The notes below the pieces were generated by a model. The model was not told where the DNA came from. It made no database searches and was given only the letters and a program-made list of their open reading frames with translations. Source: DASRIA01 sp963724065 (GTDB taxonomy: Bacteria; Actinomycetota; Thermoleophilia; Solirubrobacterales; JBBDJG01). Taken from it: a stretch of DNA of 64,000 bases. The translations under genes were made by a program, and so were the position numbers. Numbering within the stretch: the stretch's first letter is position 1; each line of letters begins with the position of its first letter. The DNA lies in contig CAVRTB010000001.1 of the NCBI GenBank assembly GCA_963724065.1, positions 186,001 to 250,000 of the forward strand, in the 5' to 3' direction. Shown here piece after piece: positions 7,933 to 16,206 of this stretch.

Positions 7933-9753
7933 TCAGGGCACGAAGATGCCCTGTACGGCAAACCGGCTGTTGGGCGTCGTCGACGCCTGTCCGTCCGCTC
8001 CGCCGTCCTGCAGTTCGAGCTGACCGAGCTGCCACGTGGCGCGCCGCCCGTCGAGGACCGCACCCGGGCGAAGCGCATCGAGCGTCGTGGAAAGCGCGCA
8101 GGTGGCCCCGACCGCCGTGGACGCGGTCGCCGAGCACGGCACCTGCACGATGCCCGCTAGCGTGAAGGCCTCGACCGTGGCGGTGTTCGTCCCGCCACCC
8201 GCTGCGACGGCGTTGAAGTGGTCCGTCAAGCGCACGTCTGCGTTGGGCGTCAGCTCTCCCGTGTAGTCGGCGCCGCCCGCGCTGTTGGCGGCCCCGCAGG
8301 TCGCCACGACGCCGTTGCAGCGCACGTCCGCGATGTTCACGTCGATCGCGATGTCCGAGTCATCGGGCGGACCCGGAACTCCGACGACGGCCGTGAGCCG
8401 GATCGACCCCGTCGAGTTCACCGCGGCACCGTTCGACTCAGGCGTGCCCACGGTGAGCCGGCTCGACGTCTGCACGGGGGGAGCACATGAGGCGTTCGAC
8501 GCGGCTCCGCCGAGCGCGGGAGGGCCGTGTATGCGGTTCGGCGCCGTGCATGCCGCATATGCGGGCACGAGCGAGACGCGGACCGGAGTGGCGCCCTTGG
8601 TGCGCGGATAGCCGTCGCCCGCCGACCCGAGCAGGATCGCGACATTGTTCGACAGCTCGTTCGTGACCGCCAGATCGGCAAGCAGATCTCCGTTGAAATC
8701 GGCGACGGCGACGGCCGTGGGGTTGTCGCCCGCGAGAAAGGTGGTGGGCCCTACGAAGCCGCCCGTACCGCCCGTCAGGACCGACAGGTTGTCCGATCCC
8801 TGGTTGGCGACCGCGAGGTCCGGCTTCGCGTCGCCGTTGAACTCTCCGATGGCGACATCGTCGGGCAGGTTGCCGACCGGGAAGTTGGACGGTGTCGAGA
8901 AGGTGGAGCCGGTCGCGCCCGTCAACACCGAGACGTTGTGGCACAGCTCGTTGACGACGGCCAGATCCGGGTCGGCGTCCCCGTTCAGCTGCCCGACCGC
9001 CAGCGCGGTCGGGCCACTGCAGACGCTGAAGTTGACCGGTCCGGTAAAGGTCGCCCCCACGGCACCCGTCAACACCGAGACGTTGTTGGTCGCCTCGTTC
9101 GCGACCGCGAGGTCGGGGTCGGCGTCGCCGTTGAAGTTGCCGACGGCGACCGCTCTGGGGAGGCCGCCGACGCCGAAGTTGGTCGGCGCGCTGAAGGTCC
9201 CGCCGACCGCGCCGGTCAGTATCGAGACGTTGCCCGAGCCCTCGTTGACCACCGCGAGGTCCGGGTCCAAGTCGCCGTTGAAATCGCCGATCGCCACTGA
9301 CTGCGGCGTCGCGCCGACGAGGAAGCTGGTGGGCGCCGTGAAGCTCCCTCCGGCGGAGCCGAGCAGGATCGACACGTCGTTGGTCGCCTCGTTCGCGACC
9401 GCCAGGTCGGGGTCCGAGTCGCCGTTGAACTCGCCGACGGCCACCGACAGCGGGGTCGTCCCGACCGCGAAGTTCGCCGGCGCCGTGAACCCTCCGCCTG
9501 CCGCGCCGAGCAGCACCGAAACGTTGTTGGAGCTCTGGTTGACGACCACCAGGTCGGGATCGCTGTCCCCGTTGAACTCGCCCGAGGCGATCGCCTGCGG
9601 TGCGGATCCCACCGCATGTGTGGTGGGACCGGAGAAGTCGAGCGCCTGCGCCGCAGCACAAGCCCAGAGAAACACGGCGCTGATCGCAGCGACCACGACC
9701 GGTTTCGCGATCGGTGCTCGAGATGAAAGCCGCGTACGGCGTTGTGGAGGCAT
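7933..9753 (-). CDS. Secreted FG-GAP propeller with C-terminal KGATP module
   Basis: A 606-residue protein. The start is ATG 9753 (MPPQRRTRLSS), with GAGGAG about 10 bases upstream; an in-frame codon at 9792 adds nothing. A signal peptide (VVVAAISAVFLWACAAAQA) leads into seven FG-GAP/VCBS repeats of the type FNGDSDPDLAVANE, each with a calcium-loop-like Asp/Asn pattern, which should close into an integrin-alpha-like propeller. From about residue 390 to the last residue is a ~215-residue module starting TKGATPVRVSLVPAY and ending AVQGIFVP. It contains six spaced cysteines and is shared with three other secreted proteins in the window (30579, 37778, 40639). A role in surface binding is inferred from the propeller; the module's function is unknown. 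Confidence 0.85.
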   Translation of the reverse strand: MPPQRRTRLSSRAPIAKPVVVAAISAVFLWACAAAQALDFSGPTTHAVGSAPQAIASGEFNGDSDPDLVVVNQSSNNVSVLLGAAGGGFTAPANFAVGTTPLSVAVGEFNGDSDPDLAVANEATNDVSILLGSAGGSFTAPTSFLVGATPQSVAIGDFNGDLDPDLAVVNEGSGNVSILTGAVGGTFSAPTNFGVGGLPRAVAVGNFNGDADPDLAVANEATNNVSVLTGAVGATFTGPVNFSVCSGPTALAVGQLNGDADPDLAVVNELCHNVSVLTGATGSTFSTPSNFPVGNLPDDVAIGEFNGDAKPDLAVANQGSDNLSVLTGGTGGFVGPTTFLAGDNPTAVAVADFNGDLLADLAVTNELSNNVAILLGSAGDGYPRTKGATPVRVSLVPAYAACTAPNRIHGPPALGGAASNASCAPPVQTSSRLTVGTPESNGAAVNSTGSIRLTAVVGVPGPPDDSDIAIDVNIADVRCNGVVATCGAANSAGGADYTGELTPNADVRLTDHFNAVAAGGGTNTATVEAFTLAGIVQVPCSATASTAVGATCALSTTLDALRPGAVLDGRRATWQLGQLELQDGGADGQASTTPNSRFAVQGIFVP

Positions 9754-9837
9754 CTTCCTTGACTCCTCAGGCATTCGTGCCGGCGACCCCACGCCACCGT
9801 CGTGTGGCGCGACCCTAACCCGACCGCCATGAGCGTG

Positions 9838-10887
9838 TCAATCCAGGCCCGTGGCCGACGCCCGCCCGACCCAGTCGTCGACCCGCTGCCACTGGCCCAG
9901 CAGCCAGTCCACGCGCGCGTGGCGCGCAAGCGGGATCGTGGCGCGCGGGCATCGCCAGAAGCGCACCTTGACCTCGCGGCCCACCAGATCGCCACTCCAT
10001 AGGTCCGCGACCCGCGCGAGCCCGTCCAGTCCGTGATGCGCGCAGACGACGACGTCGACGTCAGGCGCGCCCTCCAGGAGCGCGAGTGACCCGCCGAGGC
10101 GAGGCGGCAAGACATTGGTCATGCCGCGCACTCGCTCGTAGAGCTCGCCGCCGCGTGCGGCGATCCGCTCCAGCTCGCGTCGGCGCACCGCGGTGGTGAA
10201 GCGCTTGCCCTCGGGGTAGAGCAGCACGCCGTCCCGCGGGCCGAGGCCGCGCGTCAGGGCGCGCACGCGCGCGATCTCGCGCGCCGGGTCCCCCGAGCCG
10301 CGGCCCACGAATGCGTTCGGCAGCCGCCCGCCCGCGATGTCGAGACAGGGATCCCACAGCAACTGCTTCTTCAGTACGTATCGAAGCCGGGTGCCGTGCC
10401 CGCGCGTCACGAGCGCCGCGGGCAGCAAAGTGTCGACGATGCTCGCGTGGCGCATGAAGACGAGCACCGGCCCCGGTGTGATCACCTCGTCGCCCTCGAC
10501 CTCGAGGCGCAGCGAGAAGACTCGCCGCAGCGCTCCAAGGAGCACCGCGGTCCAAGCGCTCTGCACGGCGTACGTCCAGTCCACGATCCGCCGCCGCCGT
10601 GCGTCGCCGGGCGGTCCTGCCACGAGCCAGATCGCAAGCAGGGCGAGGATGCCGGCGGCCTCCGCCGCGAGGTAGACCCAGAGCATCGCGACGAGGCGCA
10701 GCGCCACCCACCGGCGGCGGCGCAGAACGTCGGCCGCGAACGCGGCGACCACCAGAGCGGGCAGGGCAACGGTCGCAACGATCAACCCGAAAAAGATCAT
10801 CGGCACAGTGCGCACGCGGCGCCCCAGGGCGCCATCGCCGCCGGTCGCCGCCGGCACCGACGCAACACGCCCGGCCGCGCTCGTCAT
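9838..10887 (-). CDS. Membrane-bound PlsC-like acyltransferase
   Basis: A 349-residue protein from ATG 10887 (MTSAAGRV…); a longer in-frame start at 10968 would overlap the promoter region of the divergent SDR gene. Two hydrophobic segments (around MIFFGLIVATVALPALVVAA and LWVYLAAEAAGILALLAIWL) anchor it. The acyltransferase core shows the HX4D catalytic motif in FMRHASIVDTLLP and the PEG block in YPEGKRF, both typical of glycerolipid acyltransferases. It probably transfers an acyl chain to a lysolipid or related acceptor at the membrane. The order and spacing of the motifs are normal; the exact acceptor is unknown. Confidence 0.8.
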   Translation of the reverse strand: MTSAAGRVASVPAATGGDGALGRRVRTVPMIFFGLIVATVALPALVVAAFAADVLRRRRWVALRLVAMLWVYLAAEAAGILALLAIWLVAGPPGDARRRRIVDWTYAVQSAWTAVLLGALRRVFSLRLEVEGDEVITPGPVLVFMRHASIVDTLLPAALVTRGHGTRLRYVLKKQLLWDPCLDIAGGRLPNAFVGRGSGDPAREIARVRALTRGLGPRDGVLLYPEGKRFTTAVRRRELERIAARGGELYERVRGMTNVLPPRLGGSLALLEGAPDVDVVVCAHHGLDGLARVADLWSGDLVGREVKVRFWRCPRATIPLARHARVDWLLGQWQRVDDWVGRASATGLD

Positions 10888-10942
10888 CGCTTCGCTGAAC
10901 AGGTGTGATGATCCATACGTCTCTTCTATTCGCAAACCGAGC

Positions 10943-11893
10943 GTGATCGGCTCACTGATCGACACCATTCTCGATCGCGTGGTCGCCCCCGGGTATACCC
11001 GGATCGGCTACGCGGCGCGCAGACCCATGTGGGACGCGGCCGACCTCGACGTGTCGATGGAGGGCCGCACGGTGCTGGTCACGGGCGCCACCGCGGGGCT
11101 GGGCGCGGCGGCGGCCGAGGCCTTCGCGAGCCGCGGCGCGACTGTCCGCATCCTCGCCCGGGACGCCCACCGGGGAGAGCGCGCGCGGGCCGCGATCGCG
11201 GCACGGACCGGCAACGACGACGTCGACGTGTGGATCGGCGACCTCAGCTCGCTCGCCTCCGTGCGTGAGGTCGCCGCGCGCTTCCGGGCGACCGGGCAAA
11301 GCCTCCACCTGCTGGTGAACAACGCGGGCGTCCTGCTGGGCGAGCGCCGTGAATCGGTCGACGGGATCGAGTTGACCTTTGCCACGAACGTGCTCGGGCC
11401 GTTCCTGCTGACCAATCTCCTGACCCCGGTGCTGATCGACAGCGCGCCCGCCAGGATCGTGAACGTCTCCTCAGGCGGCATGTACTCGCAGCGCATCGAC
11501 GTCGACGACCTCGAGTCCGAGCGCGGCGACTACGACGGGCCGCGCGCCTACGCGCGTACCAAGCGCGCCCAGGTGATCCTCACCGAGCTCTGGGCGCAGC
11601 GCCTGGGCGACACCGGGGTGGTCGTGCACTCGATGCACCCCGGGTGGGTTGACACCCCCGGCGTGGAGACGTCGCTGCCGCGCTTCTATCGCGTGACGAA
11701 GCCTTTGCTGCGCTCACCGCGGGAGGGAGCGGACACGATCGTCTGGCTCGGGGCAGCGCCGGTGGCCGCACGCTCGACCGGGGGGTTCTGGCACGACCGC
11801 CGAGTTCGCCCGACGCATCGGGTCCCGTGGACCAGGGAGAGCGACGCCGAACGCGAGCGCCTCTGGGAACGATGTGAGGCACTCAGCGGCTGA
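10943..11893 (+). CDS. Short-chain dehydrogenase/reductase (SDR)
   Basis: A 316-residue protein from GTG 10943 (VIGSLIDTILDRV). Earlier in-frame codons are possible but lie in the divergent gene's 5' region. An N-terminal ~40-residue extension (YTRIGYAARRPMWD) precedes the Rossmann domain with VTGATAGLGAAAA (NAD(P)-binding), NNAGV, the catalytic Ser in VNVSSGG, and YARTK (Tyr-x-x-x-Lys). The extension plus core resemble DHRS12-type SDRs, which act on lipid-like or steroid-like substrates in other organisms; this is inference. Its neighbour on the opposite strand is an acyltransferase, which fits a lipid context. Confidence 0.83.
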   Translation: MIGSLIDTILDRVVAPGYTRIGYAARRPMWDAADLDVSMEGRTVLVTGATAGLGAAAAEAFASRGATVRILARDAHRGERARAAIAARTGNDDVDVWIGDLSSLASVREVAARFRATGQSLHLLVNNAGVLLGERRESVDGIELTFATNVLGPFLLTNLLTPVLIDSAPARIVNVSSGGMYSQRIDVDDLESERGDYDGPRAYARTKRAQVILTELWAQRLGDTGVVVHSMHPGWVDTPGVETSLPRFYRVTKPLLRSPREGADTIVWLGAAPVAARSTGGFWHDRRVRPTHRVPWTRESDAERERLWERCEALSG

Positions 11894-11909
11894 TCGCGCG
11901 GTGCGACGG

Positions 11910-13358
11910 TCACAGCTCCGCGGCGCGCCCCACGAACTCTCGCCACTTCGCATGTTCGCTCGCGCGCCAGGCCGCGTCGCGCGCCGGCTCGAAGCGCTCG
12001 CCCGTGGGAATGTGCCCGGCGATCGCGGCGGTCGAAGGCCACAGGCCGGCGCCGACGGCGGCCAGCGCTGCGGCTCCGGTCGCGGTCGCATCCACCGCTC
12101 CGCGCTCGACCGGCACGCCGGTGAAGTCGGCCTGCATCTGGAGGAGCAGTGGCTCGCGGGTCAGCCCGCCGTCGACCCGCAGGACGTCGACCGGCGACTG
12201 CTCCCCGATCACGGCGACGATGTCGGCGACCCGCCACGCGATCGCCTCGAAGGTCGCGCGCGCCACGTGCGCCGGTCGCGCCGCGGCGGTCAGCCCCGCG
12301 AGGGCCGCATGGGCGCCGGGCCGCCACCACGGCGCGCCGAGCCCGGAGAGGGCCGGCAGCACTCGCACGCCGCCCGCGTCCTCGACCTCCCGGGCCATCT
12401 TGGCGAAGGAGCCCGCGTCCGTAGCCAGCCCCAGATCGCGCGTGAGCCAGTCGAGCAGCGCGCCGGCCGTGAACACCCCGCCGTCGAGCGCCCACTCGAC
12501 CGCTCCGCCGACCTGCCATGCGACGGTCGGGAGCAGGCCGCCCACGGCGGCCGGCCGGTCCGCGCCGACGTTGGCGAGCACGAACACTCCCGTGCCGTAT
12601 GTCGCCTTGGTGCGGCCGGGCTCGACGCAGCCGGCCCCCGCGAGCGCGGCCTGCTGGTCGGGGCAGCGCGCTCGCAACGGCAGCTCCACCGGCCACGAGT
12701 CATGTCGCAGCGTTCCAAGGTCGCCCGCGGTGTCGAGGATCCGAGGCAGGACCTCCTGCGGGATGCCGAACACCTCGAGCAGGCGCGCGTCCCACTCCGG
12801 GGCGCCGAGCTGGGTGCGGGACGCGGTCGCCGGGTCCGTGCAGAAGCCGGCCCCGAGCCGGTCGCTGAGGAACGAGTCCACCGTGCCCATCCGCAGCGTC
12901 CCGGCCGCGTGCGCACGTTCCACCTGCTCGTCGTGGTCGAGCAGCCACGCGAGCTTCCCCGCGGAGAAGTACGGGTCGAGCGGGAGGCCGCTGCGCTCCT
13001 GGATCTCCTCGGCGAGCCCGTCCTTCTCGACGCGGTCGAGGATCTCCTGCGAGCGCTTGTCCTGCCAGGTCACGACCGGCGTCAGGGCCTGCTTGGTTTC
13101 GGCATCCCACGCGAGCACGGACTCCCCCTGATGGTCGAGCCCGCACGCCACGACCTCTCCGGGCGCGCCTTCGAGCACCTCGGCGACGGCCTCGACGACG
13201 GCGCGCACGATGTCCTCGGGATCCTGCTCCACCCAGCCGGGACGCGGGTGGCGCAACGGCTTCTCGCGCCGTGCCTCGCGCAGCGGTCGCAACTCGGCGT
13301 CGAACAGGATCGCCTTCACTGCCGAGGTGCCCTCGTCGATGCCGAGCAGGAGGGTCAT
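11910..13358 (-). CDS. Glycerol-kinase-like FGGY carbohydrate kinase
   Basis: A 482-residue protein from ATG 13358 (MTLLLGIDEGTS), which overlaps the stop of the upstream FAD-oxidoreductase gene (ATGA), giving translational coupling. FGGY-kinase landmarks are clear: phosphate loop GIDEGTSAVKAILFD, PVVTWQDKRS, PYFSAGKLAWLLD, the DQQAAL segment, and LRVDGGLTREPLLLQMQAD in the C-terminal ATPase half. Overall it is closest to glycerol kinase. The NQRE segment, whose Arg and Glu contact glycerol in GlpK, here reads HQGES, so the Arg is a Gly while the Glu is kept. The substrate could therefore differ from glycerol. The partner FAD enzyme supports a polyol or polyol-phosphate route. Confidence 0.82.
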   Translation of the reverse strand: MTLLLGIDEGTSAVKAILFDAELRPLREARREKPLRHPRPGWVEQDPEDIVRAVVEAVAEVLEGAPGEVVACGLDHQGESVLAWDAETKQALTPVVTWQDKRSQEILDRVEKDGLAEEIQERSGLPLDPYFSAGKLAWLLDHDEQVERAHAAGTLRMGTVDSFLSDRLGAGFCTDPATASRTQLGAPEWDARLLEVFGIPQEVLPRILDTAGDLGTLRHDSWPVELPLRARCPDQQAALAGAGCVEPGRTKATYGTGVFVLANVGADRPAAVGGLLPTVAWQVGGAVEWALDGGVFTAGALLDWLTRDLGLATDAGSFAKMAREVEDAGGVRVLPALSGLGAPWWRPGAHAALAGLTAAARPAHVARATFEAIAWRVADIVAVIGEQSPVDVLRVDGGLTREPLLLQMQADFTGVPVERGAVDATATGAAALAAVGAGLWPSTAAIAGHIPTGERFEPARDAAWRASEHAKWREFVGRAAEL

Positions 13359-14467
13359 GCGGCGCGATGCTCCGCGACCCGTCGCCACCACGGTGCTCCC
13401 GGCGCCGGCGCCGGCGCCTGGACCGGGTGAAGTGGGCGCTGGTCGCCGAGCCGTACGCCAAGCCCGCGCACGATCGCGCAGACATGCTCCGCGATTCCGA
13501 GCGAGGCGGTCAGCCCCGTCGAGCGGATTCCCGCGACGTTGACGAGGCCTTCGCAGGCGCGCGACGGTGCGATCAGGTAGTTGAAGCCACGTCCTGCGGG
13601 CCGCAGCCCCGCGTACTCACCGATTTGCTGCGCCCCCTCCAGCGGTGGCCACATCGCGATCGCGCCGGGAAGGACGTCGCGCCGCGCCGCGGGTCTCACG
13701 GACCAGTCGTCCTTGTCCTCTTGGTCCACCGCGGTCGGCCCAGCCACCACCTTGCCGTCGATCGTCGGGAACACCAGCACTCCCTTGGTGCGTTTCGTCG
13801 GAACGGGTAGGAGAATCCGATCGAGCGACGCGTCGAACACGAGGAACTCTCCCTTACGGGGGTATATCGCGAACGAGTCGTCTCCCGCAAGGCGCGCGAC
13901 CGTATCCGCATGAAGGCCCGCGCAGTTGACGACCGTCCCGGCCCGCAGGCGATCGCCGCCGGCGCTCTCGATCGTGAAGTCGCCAGACTCGCGCCGCAGC
14001 GCGCCCACCGCGAACCCCGTGCGCACCTCGGCGCCGTGGCTGCGCGCGGCGGCCACGAGCCCGAGGGTGTACGCGACCGGGTCGGTGACGGACTCGCCCG
14101 GCACCTCGAGCGACCCGTCGCGGGTCACCGAGATCGGCACTCCGTTGCGCCGGGCGTTTGCCACGACGGCCACGGGCGCGTCGCGCATCAGCGCGCCGCA
14201 GTGGAGGACCGGCAGCCCGAGGGCAACGAGGACCGGGTCGCGTAGCTGCGCCGAGCTCAGGATCAGCTCCGTCTCCAACTCCCCTGGAGCGGAGTCGAAC
14301 CCCGTGTGGAGGATGCCCGAGTTGGTCCCGCTCGCAGCCAGCCCGGGCTCGGGCTCGGCTTCCAGCAAGGCCACCGACACGCCTCGCCGCGCGAGCGCCA
14401 GCGCAACCGCCGAGCCGGCCACGCCGGCCCCCACGATCGCGACCTCGGTGTGGACAGATGCATGCAA
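13355..14467 (-). CDS. FAD-dependent dehydrogenase, GlpA/LhgO-like
   Basis: A 370-residue protein if started at TTG 14467. An ATG at 14551 also is in frame, but that extension overlaps the strong promoter of the divergent permease and reads unlike a protein. The N-terminus has the FAD-binding VAIVGAGVAGSAVALAL and VALLEAEPEPG, then GTNSGILHTGFDSAPGELE, a block typical of glycerol-3-phosphate or 2-hydroxyacid dehydrogenases of the DAO superfamily. No BFD-like iron-sulfur domain is present. It is coupled by a 4-bp overlap to the glycerol-kinase-like gene, so a kinase-dehydrogenase pair for a polyol phosphate is likely; substrate not determined. It is divergent from the amine-utilisation cluster. 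Confidence 0.78.
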   Translation of the reverse strand: MHASVHTEVAIVGAGVAGSAVALALARRGVSVALLEAEPEPGLAASGTNSGILHTGFDSAPGELETELILSSAQLRDPVLVALGLPVLHCGALMRDAPVAVVANARRNGVPISVTRDGSLEVPGESVTDPVAYTLGLVAAARSHGAEVRTGFAVGALRRESGDFTIESAGGDRLRAGTVVNCAGLHADTVARLAGDDSFAIYPRKGEFLVFDASLDRILLPVPTKRTKGVLVFPTIDGKVVAGPTAVDQEDKDDWSVRPAARRDVLPGAIAMWPPLEGAQQIGEYAGLRPAGRGFNYLIAPSRACEGLVNVAGIRSTGLTASLGIAEHVCAIVRGLGVRLGDQRPLHPVQAPAPAPGAPWWRRVAEHRAA

Positions 14468-14490
14468 GGTTTCTTGGACAAAAGGTCCTA

Positions 14491-14520
14491 TTGACAGTGG
14501 CCCGCCCGAAAGCGTAACTT
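14491..14520 (+). promoter_or_regulatory. Sigma-70-type promoter of the permease cluster
   Basis: Consensus TTGACA (14491-14496), 18-base spacer, TAACTT (14515-14520), about 70 bases before the permease start. It is the best consensus promoter in the window. Confidence 0.75.
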
Positions 14521-14591
14521 TTGTTGCAAGAGAGGGCCGTGTCGCGGGCACCGTGGCCGGCTGGGCGACTTGAGGGGAGATGGTTGGTTCG

Positions 14592-16175
14592 ATGAGTACA
14601 TCTGAGATGCCGGGCCGACCGGTCGGCAGCGCCGATCAGGACGAGCGCCAGCTCGCGGAGCTCGGGTACAGGCAGGACCTCTCACGGGCCTGGGGCGGGT
14701 TCACGAACTTCGCGATCTCGTTCACGATCATCTCGGTCCTGGCCGGGACGTTCACGACGTTCGCCTTCGCGTGGCAGAACGGCGGCCCGATCGCGGCGTC
14801 GATCGGGTGGCCCGTGCTGTGCTTCTTCGTGCTGATGGTGGCGTTCTCGATGGCGGAGCTGACGTCGAGGTATCCAACCGCGGGGGGCCCGTACTGGTGG
14901 GCCCATGACCTCGGCGGCAAGGGCTGGAGCTGGATGACCGGCTGGTTCAACATCGTCGGCCTCGTGGGCATCGTGGCCTCGGTGGCGTACGGCGCAGCCT
15001 TCTTCCTCTATTTCCTGCTGGGCCTCTATACGGTCGATGTGCTCGGCGTCAACTTCGGCGACACCGTGCACGCCCTGCCCGAGACGTTCCTTCTCTTCCT
15101 GATCATCCTCGCGTTCGTCACGACGTTGAACATCTTCGGGCATGGAACCCTTGCGGTGCTCAACAACATCTCGGTGGGCTGGCACGTCCTCGGCGTGGCG
15201 GTGATCATCGGGTTGCTGGTGTTCGTGCCTGACAGCCACCAGGACGCCGGCTTCGTGTTCGGCGAGCGCATCAACAACAACGGCGCCTTCGATGGCTCCA
15301 CCAGCAGCTTCGGCTTCTGGTTCCTGGTCCTGCCGGTCGGATTCCTCCTGGCGATGTACACCCAGACCGGCTACGACGCCTCGGCGCACACGGCCGAAGA
15401 GACCCGCGATGCCGCCACGGCGGCAGCCCAGGGTGTGTGGCGCTCAGTCTTCTTCTCGGCCCTGATCGGCTGGTTCGTGATCCTGGCCTTCCTGTTCGCG
15501 GCCACGGACGTCGAGGCCATCAACGAGGGTGCCGGGTTCGTGGGCACCATCTTCACCAGCGCATTGGATCCTTGGGCGGCGAAAATGGTGATCCTGATCG
15601 CCACGATCGGCCAGGTCTTCTGCGTCGCGGCCGGACTGACAAGCGCTTCACGGACCTGGTACGCCTTCTCGCGCGACCGGGCGATTCCAGGGTGGTCGCT
15701 GTTCGGCCGGGTCAATCGTGACCGGGTGCCGATGTACGCGGTGATCGCGGTGTCGTTCTTCGCCTTGCTGATCACCATCCCCGCGCTCTGGGGGTCGAAG
15801 GACATCCCGTTCGCGTTCTTCGCGATCACCGGGATCTGCACGGTCGGCCTCTACCTCGCATACATCATCCCGGTGTATCTGAGGCTGAGGGCCGGTGACG
15901 CGTTTCAGCCGGGACCGTGGACCCTGGGCGCCAGGTACAAGCTCGTAAACGTGCTCGCGATCCTGTTCGTGATCGTGGTGGTGTACAGCCTCAACCTGCC
16001 GTACACGCCCGCGGGCCTGCCCTGGAACTCGGACTTCGACTCGACCGTTGTCAACTACACGCCCCTTGCGATCGTGATCCCACTTATCTTCGGCATCTGG
16101 TACCTGGTCTCCGCCAAGAACAAGTACCAGGGTCCGGTGCGGACGCTCGAGGAGGATGAGGTCACACGCGATTGA
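14592..16175 (+). CDS. APC-superfamily amino acid/amine permease
   Basis: A 527-residue integral membrane protein with about 12 hydrophobic segments. The ATG at 14592 (MSTSEMPGRP) is preferred over one at 14580 because GAGGGGAG lies 12 bases before it, and only 2 bases before the other. YRQDLSRAWGGFTNFAISFT and GGPYWWAHDLGGKGWSWMTG near the N-terminus are characteristic of the amino acid-polyamine-organocation family, close to GABA/choline-type permeases. It should import an amino acid or amine. It is the first gene of a co-directional run with a glutamine-synthetase-like enzyme, an aldehyde dehydrogenase and an SDR, which suggests its substrate is an amine degraded by those enzymes. Confidence 0.87.
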   Translation: MSTSEMPGRPVGSADQDERQLAELGYRQDLSRAWGGFTNFAISFTIISVLAGTFTTFAFAWQNGGPIAASIGWPVLCFFVLMVAFSMAELTSRYPTAGGPYWWAHDLGGKGWSWMTGWFNIVGLVGIVASVAYGAAFFLYFLLGLYTVDVLGVNFGDTVHALPETFLLFLIILAFVTTLNIFGHGTLAVLNNISVGWHVLGVAVIIGLLVFVPDSHQDAGFVFGERINNNGAFDGSTSSFGFWFLVLPVGFLLAMYTQTGYDASAHTAEETRDAATAAAQGVWRSVFFSALIGWFVILAFLFAATDVEAINEGAGFVGTIFTSALDPWAAKMVILIATIGQVFCVAAGLTSASRTWYAFSRDRAIPGWSLFGRVNRDRVPMYAVIAVSFFALLITIPALWGSKDIPFAFFAITGICTVGLYLAYIIPVYLRLRAGDAFQPGPWTLGARYKLVNVLAILFVIVVVYSLNLPYTPAGLPWNSDFDSTVVNYTPLAIVIPLIFGIWYLVSAKNKYQGPVRTLEEDEVTRD

Positions 16176-16206
16176 TCGCCATGGGCGATGCGACTGAGAC
16201 GGAGTG

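Noticed and set aside
14468..14551. Longer N-terminus of the FAD dehydrogenase
   Set aside because: It overlaps the consensus TTGACA-N18-TAACTT promoter of the divergent permease and lies before the usual FAD-motif start.
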